A stretch of 64,000 bases of DNA from Aradus depressus. Taxonomy: Eukaryota; Arthropoda; Insecta; Hemiptera; Aradidae. The stretch spans positions 18,052,222 through 18,116,221 of the forward strand of contig OY759222.1 in assembly GCA_963662175.1 (NCBI GenBank). The letters run 5' to 3'. Both the position numbers and the translations under genes were made by a program. This document shows, one piece after another, positions 29,981 through 40,720 of the stretch (position 1 is the first letter of the stretch; each line of letters begins with the position of its first letter). The notes beneath the pieces are model-generated. The model worked only from the letters and a program-made list of their open reading frames with translations, made no database searches and was not told the origin of the DNA.

Positions 29981-30770
29981 CAGTAAAATCCTTTTATAAC
30001 GATTCCTGATATAACGATTCCTGATATAACGATTTTCCGGATATAACGATGTAAAATCCGTATCTAGTTTGGTTTGCTATTTAAAAGTGAAGAAATAAAT
30101 CCGGATATAACGATGTTAGGTATAACGATATTCCGTATAAAACGATCTAAAACATAAGAAAAAGTTTTTTTTTCATCCCGGTTATAACGATATGTGTAAT
30201 ATGTATGTTCATATGCACATACATAGATAATTGGGTAAAACTTGTATGAGTTTTGAACGGATGAAAAATAACATTATAGAAAAGAGTTTTAAACACGGTT
30301 CTTGTTTACTATTTCCGAGCGCAATGAGTCATTCCATTTCACCCTTGTCGAATTTTCTTCGAACTCCCTTCTTCCCTTCTAGTGCGTATATTCCTAGTTA
30401 CAGATTAGTCTTTCCTTTGCCTCCGTAGGGATCGTGACTTCGGAACTTCATAACCATGTAAGCAAAAATTTATACTTAAAAAAAAAAGCAAGCAAACTAA
30501 AATAACTGATTTTTTTGTGGAAAGTTAATACATATGTAATCATGTGTATACTTAATTTATGTTTACAGTTACAAATGTATGTAAGTATATTTTATGTAAA
30601 TTTTAAAAAGTAAATAAAAATATGTAAACTTTCTCGTTATAATCAATGTAAGACACCTTTTTTTTCACTAACAAGCCCATACATTTGTATGTAGGTTTAA
30701 CAGTTTGGTTCAGGATATAACGATGTATTTTTCTTAGTCCCTTGAATAGCGTTATAACCGGATTTTACTG
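29981..30770. mobile_element. pogo/Tigger-like MITE, 790 bp, TA target duplication
   Basis: Left end CAGTAAAATCCTTTTATAAC and right end GTTATAACCGGATTTTACTG are inverted repeats flanked by TA on both sides (29979-29980 and 30771-30772). Subterminal GATATAACGAT motifs are repeated at least six times. The internal 65-codon ORF at 30231 is not transposase-like, so the element would need help in trans. The CAGTA-type end with TA duplication suits the pogo/Tigger branch of Tc1/mariner. Confidence 0.8.
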
Positions 30771-30934
30771 TACTTTAAAAAAAGTTAAATTAAAAAAAAA
30801 AAAAACCGACAATAAAATTTGGGGGCGGGACGACGACGACACAACCCCTGCAAAAATCCTGATTTTATTTATATAAATAATGAAAAAAAGTCCGGTCTTT
30901 GGTGTTTTGAATAAATGTCAATTTACATTTTTTT

Positions 30935-31220
30935 TTTTTATGAATACTTGGTGGGGAGGGCTTGGCCTTATAAACATTTGAGCTCAAACTGCAAGTCTCT
31001 AGCTGTAATTAGAGGCCGAGATCCCTACACAGGCTCTGATGAAACCTGAAGATCTTGGAAACGGCATACCCGATTTCCACCAAATATGGCTAAGAACCAG
31101 CTTTTGAAACAAAAAAACTGATTTGAAATCGGTTCAGCCGTCTTGGAGCTATGATGCCACAGACAGACAAAGGCTTCAAACTTATAACACCCCTCCTTTT
31201 GCGTCGGGGGTTAAAAATAG
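30935..31220 (+). mobile_element. 3' portion of a non-LTR element (TTTTGCGTCGGGGGTTAAAA end)
   Basis: Contains CAAACTGCAAGTCTCTAGCT, GAAATCGGTTCAGCCGTCTT, CACAGACAGACAAAGGCTTC and CCTTTTGCGTCGGGGGTTAA. This ending is familiar from RTE-like 3' regions in insects. A second copy at 60585-61315 carries an insertion. No coding segment is present. Confidence 0.55.
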
Positions 31221-31394
31221 TATGAATGCAGAATTGTATATGGAGTTTAATTTAATAAAATAAAATATGTGATGTGCTTCTAACGCTGGATTGTGCAAAC
31301 TTGTACAAGACGTTTCGGCATTGCACGTCAGGTTTAACGAAGACAGTTTCCTGAGTGCGAGTCCTTTTTATAGGTTAGAAAATTGTTTGTTCTA

Positions 31395-31850
31395 AAATAC
31401 TTCCTTCCATTTTTACTTCGCCTGCTATACGATGTATAGGGGTAGTTATGTAATCGGTCAACAATTCGAATCTGAATTTTCAATGGAATATCACGTTTTC
31501 CAGCCTCCAGATTTCAAATATTAAAAAAAAATCCTGTTGAAATGAATGTATCTACACGAAAATATATATGTGAATCCAGAATATTATAACGACAACACCT
31601 ATTGATTTTCAGCCAAATCGACAAAACGAACGGGGGATTAGGGGAGAGGTTCAATACAAAAACCCAAATAACAGCCGATGTAATGAATTTATTGACACAA
31701 AATTTAATATGAGAATTTATTTACCTTATGTAAGTCAACTGTTGAATATTAGTGCAAACGGTCAACTGGTTTTGGTGGGGGAGCGAAACTTTAATTAATT
31801 AATTCGTTCTGGGGAAGTACATTGCCGGTGATTCACCGACGACTTTCTTT
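31395..31850 (-). repeat. Dispersed family A, nearly complete reverse copy
   Basis: Left end CTATACGATGTATAGGGGTA and GTTATGTAATCGG, followed by the internal modules in reverse order, ending TTCGTTCTGGGGAAGTACAT TGCCGGTGATTCACCGAC. The last 15 bases hold the palindrome CGGTGATTCACCG. Confidence 0.75.
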
Positions 31851-32814
31851 TTATTCAATAACAGTGATAAATCTAAAATTATATATAAAATTATAAATAT
31901 ATAATTTATATATATTATAATATATATAAATTATATATTAAATTCTAACAAGATAAACTAATTTATGATATTCTGAAATGGCCAGGGTCACAAGACGTCA
32001 AAACTTGAGAAAATGTTAGCAAACTGTAAGTTGAACGGTTTGAATTCAGCCGCAGTATTTACACTTGCAAGAACAAAAATTTAAAGAAAAGAAATAGCCA
32101 GGACGTGAACAGAACTATGAAACTTACTTGTAGTTTCTATGAAGGGGAATAGGAGGGACTTAAATGCATAAATTCTAATCTTAAGCTTGTTCAAGATGGG
32201 AAAACTTGGGTTAGAAATGATGGGAATGGAGGCTCTCATGCATACAGAGGGGATTAGCATGCAAATCATGTTTAGAAAAATGACAAAAATGTAGTAAACT
32301 AAAAAAAATACGTCAATGAATCACCAACCATTCTCGAGCTGGAATCAATCAAATATCAAAATTTGAAAGAATAAATTTTCATTCTGTGACCGAAGTCCCA
32401 TAAGAATAAATACATACAGAGTTAAAGAGAAAGAAAATAATCAGTTAGCTCTTAAATAAAAAACTAACAAACCAAAAAAATTAAATTAGTGCTACCGTGG
32501 AGAGTATTCATACATTAATAAATATACATATAAATAAATAAAAAAGAAATAGATAAATAACTAAATATAGTACAAAGAGAGAAAGAAGATACATTAAATA
32601 TATAAGGGAGGAGAGAAGGACAGACGGTTTGAAATAGTATTGATTTAAGAGAAACATATGTAATAATAAAATAAAGTGAATAAATAAACTGAATAGAGTG
32701 AAAGTAAGAATTGATGATAAATGTAGGTAAATACAGAGAGGAGGGGAGGATTTAGAGGGAGAGGATTGTATAGCGAAGAGGAATTGGAACAGAGAGGATT
32801 TGAAGCCACGGAAG

Positions 32815-33160
32815 AAGAGTGACGGACGTGGGGAGGCAAAGATTTGAGGGAAGCCAAGGAAGGAGAGTGACGAACGTGGAAAGGGAAAGATTTGAGAGAA
32901 GCCACGGAAGGAGAGTGACCATCGTGGGGAGGCAAAGATTTGAGGGAAGCCACGAAAGGAGAGTGACATACGTGGGGAGGCAAAGATTTGAGGGAAGCCA
33001 TGGAAGGAGAGTGACGGACGTGGGGAGGCAAAGATTTGAGGGAAGCCACGGAAGGAGAGTGACGTACGTGGGGAGGCAAAGATTTGAGGGAAGCCACGGA
33101 AGGAGAGTGACGTACGTGGGGATGCAAAGATTGGAGAGAAGCCACGCAGGACTCTTCTCT
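32815..33160 (+). repeat. 48-bp minisatellite, seven copies, open in several frames
   Basis: GTGGGGAGGCAAAGATTTGA then GGGAAGCCACGGAAGGAGAG recurs every 48 bp. Because 48 is divisible by three, frames on both strands stay open: a 240-codon minus ORF (32508-33230) with 16-residue units (FPQIFASPRTSLSFRG), a 166-codon minus ORF in a second frame and a 114-codon plus ORF. Outside the repeat the minus ORF becomes a low-complexity hydrophobic run. Coding function is not supported. Confidence 0.9.
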
Positions 33161-33984
33161 TAATCATTCTCAGCTTGTTGTACCTTGCATCGTCCTTTCT
33201 GGAGGTGAGATCTCTGCTGCAAACAGACAACTTGGCGAAACTTCACAAAGAAATGTGCTTCTTTAGCGAATATCTGCATTCTACCAGCCGAATACCCAAA
33301 TGAAAAGAACAGTCTTTCTCTTCACTTCCTAATTAAAGGTATACATATCAAGTCTATCCAAAGTGCTGAGAGAAGAATATGGCTTCGAGTTCAGCTGAGA
33401 ACACGCAGTACAAATGCGAGCTAAAATATAATACAAATCAAAAAATTGACTCTACATCGCCGGGTAACACAGCTAGTTGTGTAAGCAGCAGGGTTCCAAA
33501 ACTTGGTAACTACCTAAAGGTCTCCATTTTCCAAGACTGACACCGTCTGTGACCAGACTACCCGACAGAAAGGAAAGAAGCACTTTCTACAAAGTTTAGC
33601 CCTCCCCTCTCCGTTGGTAGTCAAAGTGGGCTCCATCGGGACAAACACCAAACTTACCACTCAAAGTTTTTGTATTTTTTTCCAAAAAAGCTCGTCTATT
33701 GAGTCGACGGGGGGGCAGATTTCCCCCTTGGGCCTGCCTACTTAAACAGTCCAACTTCAGAGTGGAAACATTGCCTAAGTTTGTTCAAATAAAATACTTT
33801 GAAGGTACATTCCTAACTTAAAAGAATAACTTCAAAGGTAATCAGTGGATTTAAGGTACGTGTTTCTGCCGCCCGGAGCGGAACACACATACAAAACGAA
33901 CTGTCTAGATTCTGTAGATTAATGTTACTACATATCGCAGCTCCAATGCAATAATGACAGACGCAAAATTAGAAAAATCGAATC

Positions 33985-35105
33985 AACGGCAATGTACTTC
34001 CCCAGCACGAATTACTCAAGTAAGTTGTTGCTCTCTCGCCAAAGCCATTCGACTTTTTGGTCTAAAACTCAATATTTGACTTACTTTGTGGATTCAGAAT
34101 CATACTAAATGTGTGGATACATTTAAGTCAACAGGGTATTTGAGACAAACCCTCCTTCACTGATCCTCTTTCTTTTCGACCGATTTCGAGGAAAAATATT
34201 AGATGCCATTCATTTCGCCGGGGAGGCCTGCAGTCGTCCCCGGCGTCCTAACGAACCACAATTAGCGATCGCCCTACATTTATCCCGAGCTCTCTCGGCC
34301 CGCCAAGAAATTAAGGTGGGCTGGGAGTCACCGCTGATCGTCGCAGATGGTCGGCAGCGGTCGCCCCTAGCCTACCACAGCATCATATGTTCTGCATTTA
34401 AAATTATGTACTTTAGTATTTTAATTTTGTAAATAAATTTGTTAGGCCTCCCTTTTTCCCCGACGATTCGGCGATGGTGTCGTGGTCTCCACCGGAGGTC
34501 GGCAACCCACAAAAAAAAAAAAAAAAAAAAAAAAAAAGATGCCATTCATACGGGGTTTGAATTTAAATAGAAAATTTCATGTTGACTTTCATTGCATTAG
34601 TAGTTATTAGGGGGGGGTACTCAGGATTTTGAGCAGAGGGGGGGGGGGGGGGGAGGCAAAGTTAGGCTACAAGGGTGGGGGGTATAGATTCCTGGGGGCA
34701 CAGTCCGCAGTTTCCGTGGTTAGCGTTCTGTTCTTTTCTGTAGGTTTCTGTGCTTTTAGAATTAAATGACTCACATCCAATACCGTGCATTTGCTGCTGC
34801 TGCGCTTTGCATTTTTACTGCACATGTAAAATCAGCTTTACGAGTAAAAAATATAACATAAATGACGATTTTGAGCGAGGAAATTAAATGATCAAATTAA
34901 TGTATATTTAAATAAATGTAATAAGACTTGTTTTGTACATGTAACAGCTGATTGCTGATTTAGGAATCAGACGCACGGGAAATTTGAAGATCCTATTGGT
35001 AACTTGCAAACAAGTCATTTTTAGTTTATTTAATTTTTATCTTTGTTTTTTGCTCTAGCCAGGGGGGGGGGGGGGCACGCCCTCCCCTATTCGTCGTATA
35101 GCTGG
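33985..35105 (+). repeat. Dispersed family A copy, interrupted and expanded
   Basis: Starts AATCAACGGCAATGTACTTC CCCAGCACGAATT, is interrupted at 34214-34536 by a poly-A insertion, resumes TACGGGGTTTGAATTTAAAT, has G-runs at about 34636-34652 and 35063-35076, and ends near ATTCGTCGTATAGCTGGGGA. Confidence 0.6.
34214..34536 (+). mobile_element. GC-rich poly-A retro-insertion with 13-bp target duplication
   Basis: AGATGCCATTCAT flanks it at 34201-34213 and 34537-34549. The insert begins TTCGCCGGGGAGGCCTGCAG, includes GTAAATAAATTTGTTAGGCC and ends in about 27 A. It is probably the 3' UTR of a 5'-truncated non-LTR element or a SINE; no diagnostic protein segment is present. Composition is far more GC-rich than the host. 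Confidence 0.85.
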
Positions 35106-35554
35106 GGAACTAAAAGAGATATATTTTGAAAAACACCCACGAAAATTGAAAAAAACCTCTTAGGCGTAAGTAAGAGAGTGTAGAGTAGCAGTGATAAATA
35201 TCTGTTCCTTATTTACCACTTTCAGTGACAGCTGTGACAAATATTCATCGGCGGAAACCAACATTGATCTACAGCTTACCCAATTGAAGGAGGTATAATC
35301 AGAATTGTGGAGCGGACAGACAAATTGCAGCCGTGGGAGGAGTGTAATAAGACTGCTCCAGACATGAGCAATATTAACAGCGTTCCTGGTCCCTCTGAAA
35401 TACTTCCTGCAGAGTTAATACTCCAAGAGAGGAATCTAGCACATTGTGTCAACTTGTGAACAAACCCGACCCAATTCGCGGAAAATGTATAGGTGTTTTA
35501 AATTTAACACTCCATAACCATTATGGTGGCGTCCATTAGTAACTTGTAATTTTT

Positions 35555-36135
35555 TTTTTTTTTTTATCTCCTTTAAGGCATTTTGACCACGAGGGTCATG
35601 GATGCCTGATGGATGCAGGTCTGTGGGGATCCTAGCGGGCTAATTGGATAGGCGCAGATTAATAATAACAAAGAAGATATGTACGGAAAGGCTATGTGAT
35701 GAAGATAATTTTGTTTTATAATTTAGATAACGAGATTTGTGAATTGTAAGAAATTAAATAGTTGGGTAATTTGGAAGCTATTATTGGATAGAATTTCGGA
35801 AATATCCACCGCAAGGTTGCAATTTTCACGCTGGGGACTATATGCCATGCATTCAGTCAGAATGTGTCGGACAGACAGTCCCACCCCGCAGCACTGACAC
35901 AGAGGAGGGGGTTCCCGAGACATCAGATATCCATGGGTCTGTCCTATACGTAACCGAGTTGAAATTACTTCTTCTTTCCTTTTTTCTCGTATTGAAGTGT
36001 TCCAGACTCGAGTGGAGCTTTAAATGGTCCTTAGCTTATTATCTGTCACACCGAGCCACCGAATCTGCCACTTGATCCAAACTCTTTCCTTCATGAATTT
36101 TGTTTTTGTTAAGAAGGAAAGACGCACAAAATAGG
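35555..36135 (-). mobile_element. 5'-truncated non-LTR retrotransposon, reverse
   Basis: On the minus strand it runs from coding sequence into a short 3' UTR ending CAAAATGCCTTAAAGGAGAT and poly-A (the T-run at 35551-35567 on the plus strand). Its 3' UTR includes GCATCCATGACCCTCGTGGT. Confidence 0.75.
35723..36080 (-). pseudogene. C-terminal segment of a non-LTR polyprotein (post-RNase H cysteine motif)
   Basis: The minus frame reads WQIRWLGVTDNKLRTI, stop, then SSTRVWNTSIREKRKEEVIS, TRLRIGQTHGYLMSREPPPL, CQCCGVGLSVRHILTEC and stops at 35723. RLRIGxTHGYL followed by PPLCxxC-x(7)-HILTEC is the familiar C-terminal region after RNase H in several arthropod non-LTR clades. A TAA interrupts the frame near 36020 where a lysine codon is expected, and a few residues are missing before THGYL, so this copy is dead. 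No RNase H or reverse transcriptase catalytic residues remain. Confidence 0.8.
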
Positions 36136-36435
36136 TTGTAATAAACGTTTTAATACAAACATTTTTTATAAAGTTACAAAAAAAAGCACAAATCTCAATT
36201 AGTGATATCACATTCATATCTCACAATATTCACCAGTATTTCTAAATAATCTTTGTTTGGTAACTCAACTAAGCACTAACAATTACTAAATAATTGTTAT
36301 AACATAATTTTCATGTATTTCACAAATATCTCTGGTAATTTAACTTAGAACTAGCAATATTAGGAACAAATAATTAACAATACAATAAAAACTATTTTCT
36401 CAGTAGAAAATAAAAAAAATCACTAAATTTTTATA
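36136..36435. other. AT-rich stretch, no gene recognised
   Basis: No ORF or repeat family landmarks apart from repeated ACTAACAATT-like motifs. Confidence 0.4.
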
Positions 36436-36600
36436 TAATTTTATGTCTATACATTCATTAATACAGTAGTTATTGGTATTTTTGGGTTGAGTCTCTCTCT
36501 GATACCCCCTCTTCGACTGATTCCACTGAAAATTATAAGGTGTCGTCCTTATGAGACTTTGAACATATGACCACATTAATTTGCAGCCTAAGTACATTTT
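36436..36600 (+). repeat. Dispersed family A fragment
   Basis: ATACAGTAGTTATTGGTATT, GATTCCACTGAAAATTATAA and GGTGTCGTCCTTATGAGACT in family order. Confidence 0.6.
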
Positions 36601-36621
36601 AAAAGATATCGCTTATAGTTA

Positions 36622-36875
36622 TGGTGACTCATGCCCGGGCTTTTAACTTCAAGGTCATATCGCCATAGAAGGCTCTTTTGAAGCTCTGGTGGACATGAGC
36701 CCGACTCCATTATGGGAATTCTAAATTTTGCCTACACAACTTAACGTCCCATCCGTAGGACGACGTGCTCAAGCTTCTTTAACCTCCCAGATAAAAAAAA
36801 CTAAGGGCTGAGTTTCAAACTCGCAATCTTGAGCTCAGTAAGCAAGTACGAATACCAGTGAGCAACCAGCGATTT
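36622..36875 (-). mobile_element. tSINE-1, old reverse copy
   Basis: TGACTCATGCCCGGGCTTTT, GGTCATATCGCC, CTCTGGTGGACATGAGCCCG, TCCCATCCGTAGGACGACGT and the degraded head ATACCAGTGAGCAACCAGCG. A deletion removes the middle. Confidence 0.85.
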
Positions 36876-37127
36876 CGATATCACTTATATTATGACAATG
36901 AAAAAATCTCTTCGAATATAAGTTGTAGAGAATACTGAAAGTGTATACTATACAATTTCTCAATTTTTTCAAGTCGCCCGGTTTGCAAGATACTTGCTTG
37001 AAAACTATCCTAAAATCACGTCTTAAAACATATTTCTTTAAATGTTTTCGCAAAATCGGTTCGTCCTATCGAAAAAATCGGCTGAAAATAAATTTTCCAT
37101 ATTAAATTCCCAAATACTTCAGATTTA

Positions 37128-37472
37128 GAGGGCGCCGGTAGCTCAGTGGTATGCGTGCTTGTCTTCTGAGCTGAAGATCGTGGGTTCGAAACCCGACCGA
37201 GACCCTTAGTTTATTTTATCTGGGAGGTAAAATAAACTTAAGCACGCCGTCCTTCGGATGGGACGTTAAGCGATGGTCCCGAGCCTGTATGATGTTAGGT
37301 ACTCGTTAAAGACCCCTGCCCTAGGTGAATAAAAATTTAGGGTAGGCAAAATTTATGACTCCCACAGTAGAGTCGGGCTCATGTCCACCAGAGTGACGAA
37401 AGAGCGCTCTGGTAGTAGGCGATATGACCTCGTAGTTAAAGCCCGGGCATGAGTCATAAAACCTAACCTAAT
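37128..37472 (+). mobile_element. tSINE-1, full-length, with 11-bp target duplication
   Basis: 345 bp from GAGGGCGCCGGTAGCTCAGT to TAAAACCTAACCTAAT. CTTCAGATTTA duplicates at 37117-37127 and 37473-37483. B box GGGTTCGAAACCC is perfect. Close to the copies at 10.7 and 12.0 kb, so a recent insertion. Confidence 0.95.
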
Positions 37473-37942
37473 CTTCAGATTTATATTTTTCTTTTATATA
37501 TTTTTCATGATGGAAACTCCATATGGAAAAACAATGTCAAAATATAAACTTCTCTTTTCCATAAAATGTGCTATATAGCGTTATTGTGGATTTAATAACA
37601 ATCGGTATTTTACAAATAACATAACTTTAATGGGAAATTCAGAAAGGAAATTTAAGTTTGACTTGGAAATTTCCCAGTCTCTCTATCTTTGGCCAGGAAC
37701 AAAAGGGTCCAAGTTCTTGTGAAGTAAGTCAGAAGACAAGTACTGGAGACAATAGGCCCCTTACCAAGGTGTTTAGTGACAGTCGTAGTCATAGTCCCCA
37801 ACACCTCGCAGATATCAAGACTATTTCATGTTCCCACTGAAGTAGATGATTTTTAACCCTCCTGGCAGAGAGATTCAGACGGAAACCACTGATGCCCCTC
37901 ATAAGAATGTTATAATAATATTTATTTTAGTCAAACTATAAT
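37473..37942. other. No gene recognised
   Basis: A 60-codon ORF at 37658 has no motif. The sequence is otherwise unique. Confidence 0.35.
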
Positions 37943-37943
37943 A

Positions 37944-38279
37944 GGTTAGGTTTTATGACTCAAGCCCGGGCTTTCACTACGAGGTCATATCGCCTACTAC
38001 CAGGGCGCTCTTTCGTCACTCTAGTAGACATGAGCCTGACTGTGGGAGTCCTAAATTTTGCCTACCCTAAATTTGTATTCAACTAGGGCAGGGGTCTTTA
38101 ACGAGTACCTAATATCGTACAGGGTCGGGACCATCGCTTAATGTTCCATCCAAAGGAAGGCGTGCTTAAGTTTATTTTACCTTCCAGATAAAATAAACTA
38201 AGGGCCTCGGTCGGGTTTCCAACCCACGTTCTTGAGCACAGAAGACAAGCACGCATACCACTGAGCTACCGGCGCCCTC
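37944..38279 (-). mobile_element. tSINE-1, nearly full-length reverse copy
   Basis: AGGTTAGGTTTTATGACTCA at the left and GCTACCGGCGCCCTC at the right. A small deletion lies at AGCCTGACTGTGGGAGTCC. ACTAT occurs at both edges but is too short to be a confident duplication. Confidence 0.92.
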
Positions 38280-38359
38280 ACTATGGCAATATATGGCATA
38301 AAATATAAAAGCCGGACACACAATGATTAGTAATAACGATAATAGTAAAAAAAATATTG

Positions 38360-38756
38360 TGGGTAAATCACCGGCAATGTGCTTCCCCAGAACGAATGAA
38401 TTAACTTTTCCTTGAAGAAAAGAACCAGTCGATCGTTTGAGCTAAAATTGAATAGTTGATTTACTTAGTGGTTACTAAAGCCTCATACTAAATTTTGTGT
38501 TGATAAATGTATTTCATCGGGCTGTTATTAGGGTTTTTGAATTGAGTACTCTCTTGAAATCCTCCTTTCCCTTCTGCCGATATCGCTAGGAATTATTAAG
38601 TTTCGCCCTTATGGGATTTGAATTCACATATGAAATTTTGTATCGATACATCCATTACATCGACAGTTAATTTGGTTTTTGAGTTGAGCCCTCCTGATCT
38701 CTCTTCGTCCTTATGGGGTTATGAATTCGATACATTCGTCACAAAGGCAGTTATTA
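38360..38756 (+). repeat. Dispersed family A, forward copy
   Basis: AATCACCGGCAATGTGCTTC CCCAGAACGAATG, then GGCTGTTATTAGGGTTTTTG and a shortened second module (ACATCGACAGTTAATTTGGT). It abuts the foldback at 38757. Confidence 0.65.
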
Positions 38757-39101
38757 AAATAGATAATTAAATACACAATTTGTTTGTCAAACTTCACTAT
38801 ATATTCTCAAATACTCAACTAGTCTCGCCGTGTTAAGGCATTATCAAGAGTCACTTACAAACTGACAGAATTGGTTGACAGGGTAGAAGGTACAGTTATG
38901 TTTTTAGGTAATGACGGGGAATCCCTTGTTTTTGTTACTCTATACATTCCAATAAACAGATATTTACAAGATAATAATAAATATAAAATAAAAAAGAAAA
39001 TATATACATATATATATAATCTAATAAAGTGAAGCTAACAGTAAAGTGTTGGTATTTATATATGTATGACTCATGAATTATATAAATGTAAAATAATTTA
39101 A

Positions 39102-40187
39102 CCCTTAACGCGCCACGTGAGTCTGACAGACTCCTCCGATATTTTTTGTTGAAATATCGGCAACACTGAGGCCTTGGGAGGAAAAGGGCGGCCATGTAAA
39201 TTTGAACTAGTCAGTCACCGACCCAGCCCGGACAAGGTCACATCTCCTTCTCCCTGCTGACCAAAATAATACGCTTTTTTTTCAATGTTAGTGAGTCTGC
39301 GTAGAGCCAACGGTATCAACGATCTATGAGTCTGCCAGACTCATGTGGCCCTATGGGTAGGCACACGTATTGAGTCTATTGGACTCACGTGGCGCCTCAG
39401 AATGTTGTAATTATTTACAAATTAGGTATTTATGTATTTCCCACATTCTTTCCATATGGAAAAACCCTCAACTTCCAGAGCCCAGATTTACAGGGTAGAT
39501 GACCCTGATTTTGGCAGGAAAGTCAAAGAAATGTTGTCTATTGTTGAAGACGATGACAGTGAATTGAGTGATCAGGAAGTAGAACCAGGGGAGTCTGAGG
39601 CAGGAGAGTCACAGCCAATTCCACCAATGCCACTATCAGAGGATGACTCCGAAGATGACCCTGATTTTTCTCCTGCCCTTTCAGAATTGGAGTCAAGCAG
39701 CAGTAGTGATGACTCTTCGAGAGACGATAATTCTGATTTGGCAGGCATACTTTTGGGGAAAAATGGTATGCAGTGGACTACTAATGAACCCGAAAGGCGG
39801 GGTCGGCCACCCATGCACAACATTTTGATGGGTAAGCTGCCTGGGCTAACTCAATTTGCCCGTGGTCGCCTAGGCGATTCTCCCAGTTATGTTCCTTGTC
39901 AATCTCTGTATAATTCCTTTCTGATGACTACAAATGTACGTTTTAAATAAATAATTTTAAGTTTAGTTAATCTATTTTTATTTAAAAACATGTTTATTTA
40001 TAAAAAATTATTTTTCATAAGGAAATCCAAAGGGTAATTTCATTGCTCAAAAGTTTAAATGACATTATTGATAAAAGTTTACTGTCAAAAAATTAAGTCT
40101 CGTGTTTACTGTGTGAAAAAATGTAAGCGGAGTCTATCAGACTCACGTGGCGCTAGAGGAAATGTTTTGAATGTGGCGCGTTAAGGG
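39102..40187 (+). mobile_element. Internally deleted piggyBac-like transposon, TTAA duplication
   Basis: TTAA at 39098-39101 and 40188-40191 bracket ends CCCTTAACGCGCCACGTGAG and a right end GTGGCGCGTTAAGGG. Subterminal GAGTCTGACAGACTC-like palindromes recur near 39118, 39322, 39380 and 40130. The TTAA target and CCCTT end fit piggyBac. At 1,086 bp it lacks most of the transposase. Confidence 0.9.
39432..39950 (+). pseudogene. piggyBac-like transposase, N-terminal fragment
   Basis: Two candidate starts (39432 and 39456) lead into an acidic, serine-rich leader (VEDDDSELSDQEVEPGESE; ELESSSSSDDSSRDD). Then comes GILLGKNGMQWTTNEPERRG, PPMHNILMGKLPGLTQFARG and a segment ending SLYNSFLMTTNV. An acidic N-terminus followed by G-KNG--W-T-P and HNI--LPG is the start of piggyBac transposases (PGBD family). 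About 170 codons remain; the DDD catalytic core and the C-terminal cysteine-rich domain are gone, so it cannot transpose itself. It could at most compete or bind. Confidence 0.85.
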
Positions 40188-40539
40188 TTAAAGTGAATAA
40201 AGAGTTCTACCTATATAAATACCAACACTTTACTGTTAACTTCACTTTATTAGACTTTATATATATATTTTCTTTTTTAATTTTATATTTATTATTATCT
40301 TGTTAAATATCTGTTTATTGGAATGTATAGAGTAACAAAAACAAGGGATTCCCCGTCACTACCTAAAAAAAACCCTCCATAACTGTACCTTCTACCCTGT
40401 CAACCAATTCTGTCAGTTTATAAGTGACTCTTGATAATGCCTTTACACGGCGAAACTAGTTGAGTATTTGAAAATATACAGTGAAGTTTGACAAAGAAAT
40501 TGTATATTTTAATTATCTATTCCTAGAATGGAGCTTCAA

Positions 40540-40720
40540 AAAGTAAATCTGGAAACCATAAATTATTTGAAAGCAGTTATTAGAGTTTTTGAGTTAAGTC
40601 TCTACTCTATCCATCCTTTCCCTTGGGTCGATTTGGCTGAAACTGTTTGTTTGCTCCTAGGTGTTTATTTCCTGGTTGGTATAATAATATTATACCATAT
40701 TATGGTGAATACACGATAGG
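40540..40720 (+). repeat. Dispersed family A fragment
   Basis: GCAGTTATTAGAGTTTTTGA GTTAAG and CGATTTGGCTGAAACTGTTT. The remainder has diverged. Confidence 0.55.

Larger units (their letters stand above)
38757..40521. mobile_element. Foldback with ~300-bp arms enclosing a piggyBac derivative
   Basis: Left arm (about 38760-39065) and right arm (about 40205-40521) are inverted copies: GTTTGTCAAACTTCACTATA pairs with the sequence at 40480-40500, CAGAATTGGTTGACAGGGTA with that at 40395-40415, and GTAAAGTGTTGGTATTTATA with that at 40210-40235. The arms differ only slightly. Each arm also carries a GATAATGCCTT-stem-GGCGAAAC motif. A piggyBac-type element occupies the loop. Confidence 0.85.

Noticed and set aside
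32508..33230. 240-codon repeat protein
   Set aside because: Frames on both strands are open because of the 48-bp period; the non-repeat remainder is low-complexity hydrophobic sequence without splice or conservation evidence.
39572..39823. 83-codon minus-strand ORF
   Set aside because: Antisense of the acidic, serine-rich piggyBac N-terminus.
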